From Curtobacterium sp. VKM Ac-2865 (GTDB taxonomy: Bacteria; Actinomycetota; Actinomycetes; Actinomycetales; Microbacteriaceae): a stretch of DNA of 64,000 nt. This document shows, piece by piece, positions 63,337 through 64,000 of the stretch (position 1 is the stretch's first letter; each line of letters begins with the position of its first letter). Below the pieces are notes generated by a model. The model made no database searches. It saw nothing but the letters and a program-made list of their open reading frames with translations, and was not told the DNA's origin. The stretch spans positions 139,924 through 203,923 of the forward strand of contig NZ_JADKRZ010000004.1 in NCBI RefSeq assembly GCF_015350905.1, in the 5' to 3' direction. Made by a program: the position numbers and the translations under genes.

Positions 63337-64000
63337 ATGACGACCAACGCACCACGCGGCATCAGCCGCCGCGGACTCATCGCGGGCGGTCTCGGGATCG
63401 CGGCCACGAGCCTCCTGGCCGGTTGCGACACCGTGACCCGCTCGACCGACGTGAAGGCGATCAACCGGGCCGTCACGCTGCCGGACTACGTGCCGTGGGC
63501 CGGCGGACCGGAGCCGGTGCTGCCCAAGACCAGCGCCCTGATGCCGTCCGCGTTCCGACGGATCCCGTCGACCCTGGTGCCGACGGCCAGGGTGCCCGGC
63601 GACGGCTCGGCGCTGCACGGCAGCGTCCCGACGAACTCGCCGGTCCCGCCCTCGAAGGGCAGCAACCCCTACTGGCAGGGCCTCGACGAGCGGATGGGCG
63701 TCGACCTCGACCTCACGATCACCCCGAACGCCGACTGGGGGAACAAGTTCGCCACGCAGGTCGCCGGCGACACCCTCGGCGACGTCTTCACCGTCTTCGG
63801 CACGTTCTCGTACCTGCCGCAGTTCCTCGAGGCGAAGGCGGCCGACCTCACCGGGATCCTGTCCGGCAGCGGCATCCGCGACTACCCGTACCTGGCGAAC
63901 CTGCCCACGGCGTCGTGGCGCGGCACCGTGTTCTCCGGCGGGATCTACGGCGTGCCCGTCCCGCGCGGGCCCCTCACGACCGGGGTGCTGCACCGCCGGC
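63337..64000 (+). CDS. Extracellular sugar-binding lipoprotein, C-terminus beyond right edge
   Basis: The first 221 residues of an LipO/YtcQ-like solute-binding protein. A twin-Arg segment (ISRRGLIAGG, Arg11-Arg12) and the lipobox LLAGC with Cys30 indicate Tat-type export and lipid anchoring. Then comes the binding-protein fold with QVAGDTLGDVFTVFGTF and GGIYGVPVPRG. It starts 3 bp after the permease stop and is the substrate-capture part of the importer. The gene is cut by the window edge. Confidence 0.85.
   Translation, partial: MTTNAPRGISRRGLIAGGLGIAATSLLAGCDTVTRSTDVKAINRAVTLPDYVPWAGGPEPVLPKTSALMPSAFRRIPSTLVPTARVPGDGSALHGSVPTNSPVPPSKGSNPYWQGLDERMGVDLDLTITPNADWGNKFATQVAGDTLGDVFTVFGTFSYLPQFLEAKAADLTGILSGSGIRDYPYLANLPTASWRGTVFSGGIYGVPVPRGPLTTGVLHRR

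Overview
The window looks like chromosome of a very GC-rich actinobacterium, most likely a member of the Microbacteriaceae such as Curtobacterium (inference). The evidence is the codon bias, the many GTG starts overlapping the preceding stop (GTGA), a small protein of the Microbacteriaceae-type DUF7882 kind, a fused oleBC gene and a Streptomyces-like mevalonate operon. About fifty protein genes are visible. No rRNA, tRNA, CRISPR array, transposase or phage gene was seen.

Layout. 1-3248 (-): the N-terminal part of a very repetitive Ig-like surface protein that runs off the left edge. 3391-8167 (+): oleA-oleBC-oleD, long-chain olefin synthesis by head-to-head condensation. 8255-12071: an NmrA-like reductase, a small unknown protein, and an ohrR-ohr-oxidoreductase peroxide-defence operon (-). 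12167-17453 (+): a five-gene mevalonate operon without an IPP isomerase gene. 17518-20095 (+): an ImmA/IrrE-like metalloprotease, a multi-span membrane protein and an anchored alpha/beta hydrolase, all translationally coupled. 20096-21250: a gene-free block with five copies of a 66-base hairpin, next to a DUF7882 gene. 21874-29276 (-): a 1873-residue divergent glutamate-synthase-like protein coupled to a CysJ-like diflavin reductase. 30006-38814: a GT2-GtrA fusion, a two-component system and two divergent GT39 membrane glycosyltransferases that share an 11-bp-period operator.

38841-43772: fructosamine kinase family, LysR/EamA pair, a DUF4383 membrane protein and an HTH/zeta-type pair. 43955-47824: a cell-wall-anchored GH31 glycosidase with two CBM-like inserts. 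47953-51105: two TetR-controlled modules. 51199-54478: UbiA prenyltransferase facing a monooxygenase/acyltransferase pair. 54544-60063: TetR/epimerase pair, type II NADH dehydrogenase, RibD-like reductase and two hydrolases. 60229-64000: LacI regulator diverging from a carbohydrate ABC importer whose binding protein is cut by the right edge.

The most unusual items are the glutamate-synthase-like/diflavin reductase operon, which has no GltD and an altered Fe-S cysteine spacing; the five-copy hairpin array, whose copies show compensatory base changes and which lies downstream of a near-consensus leftward promoter; and several families of intergenic palindromes that recur across the window, mostly between convergent genes.
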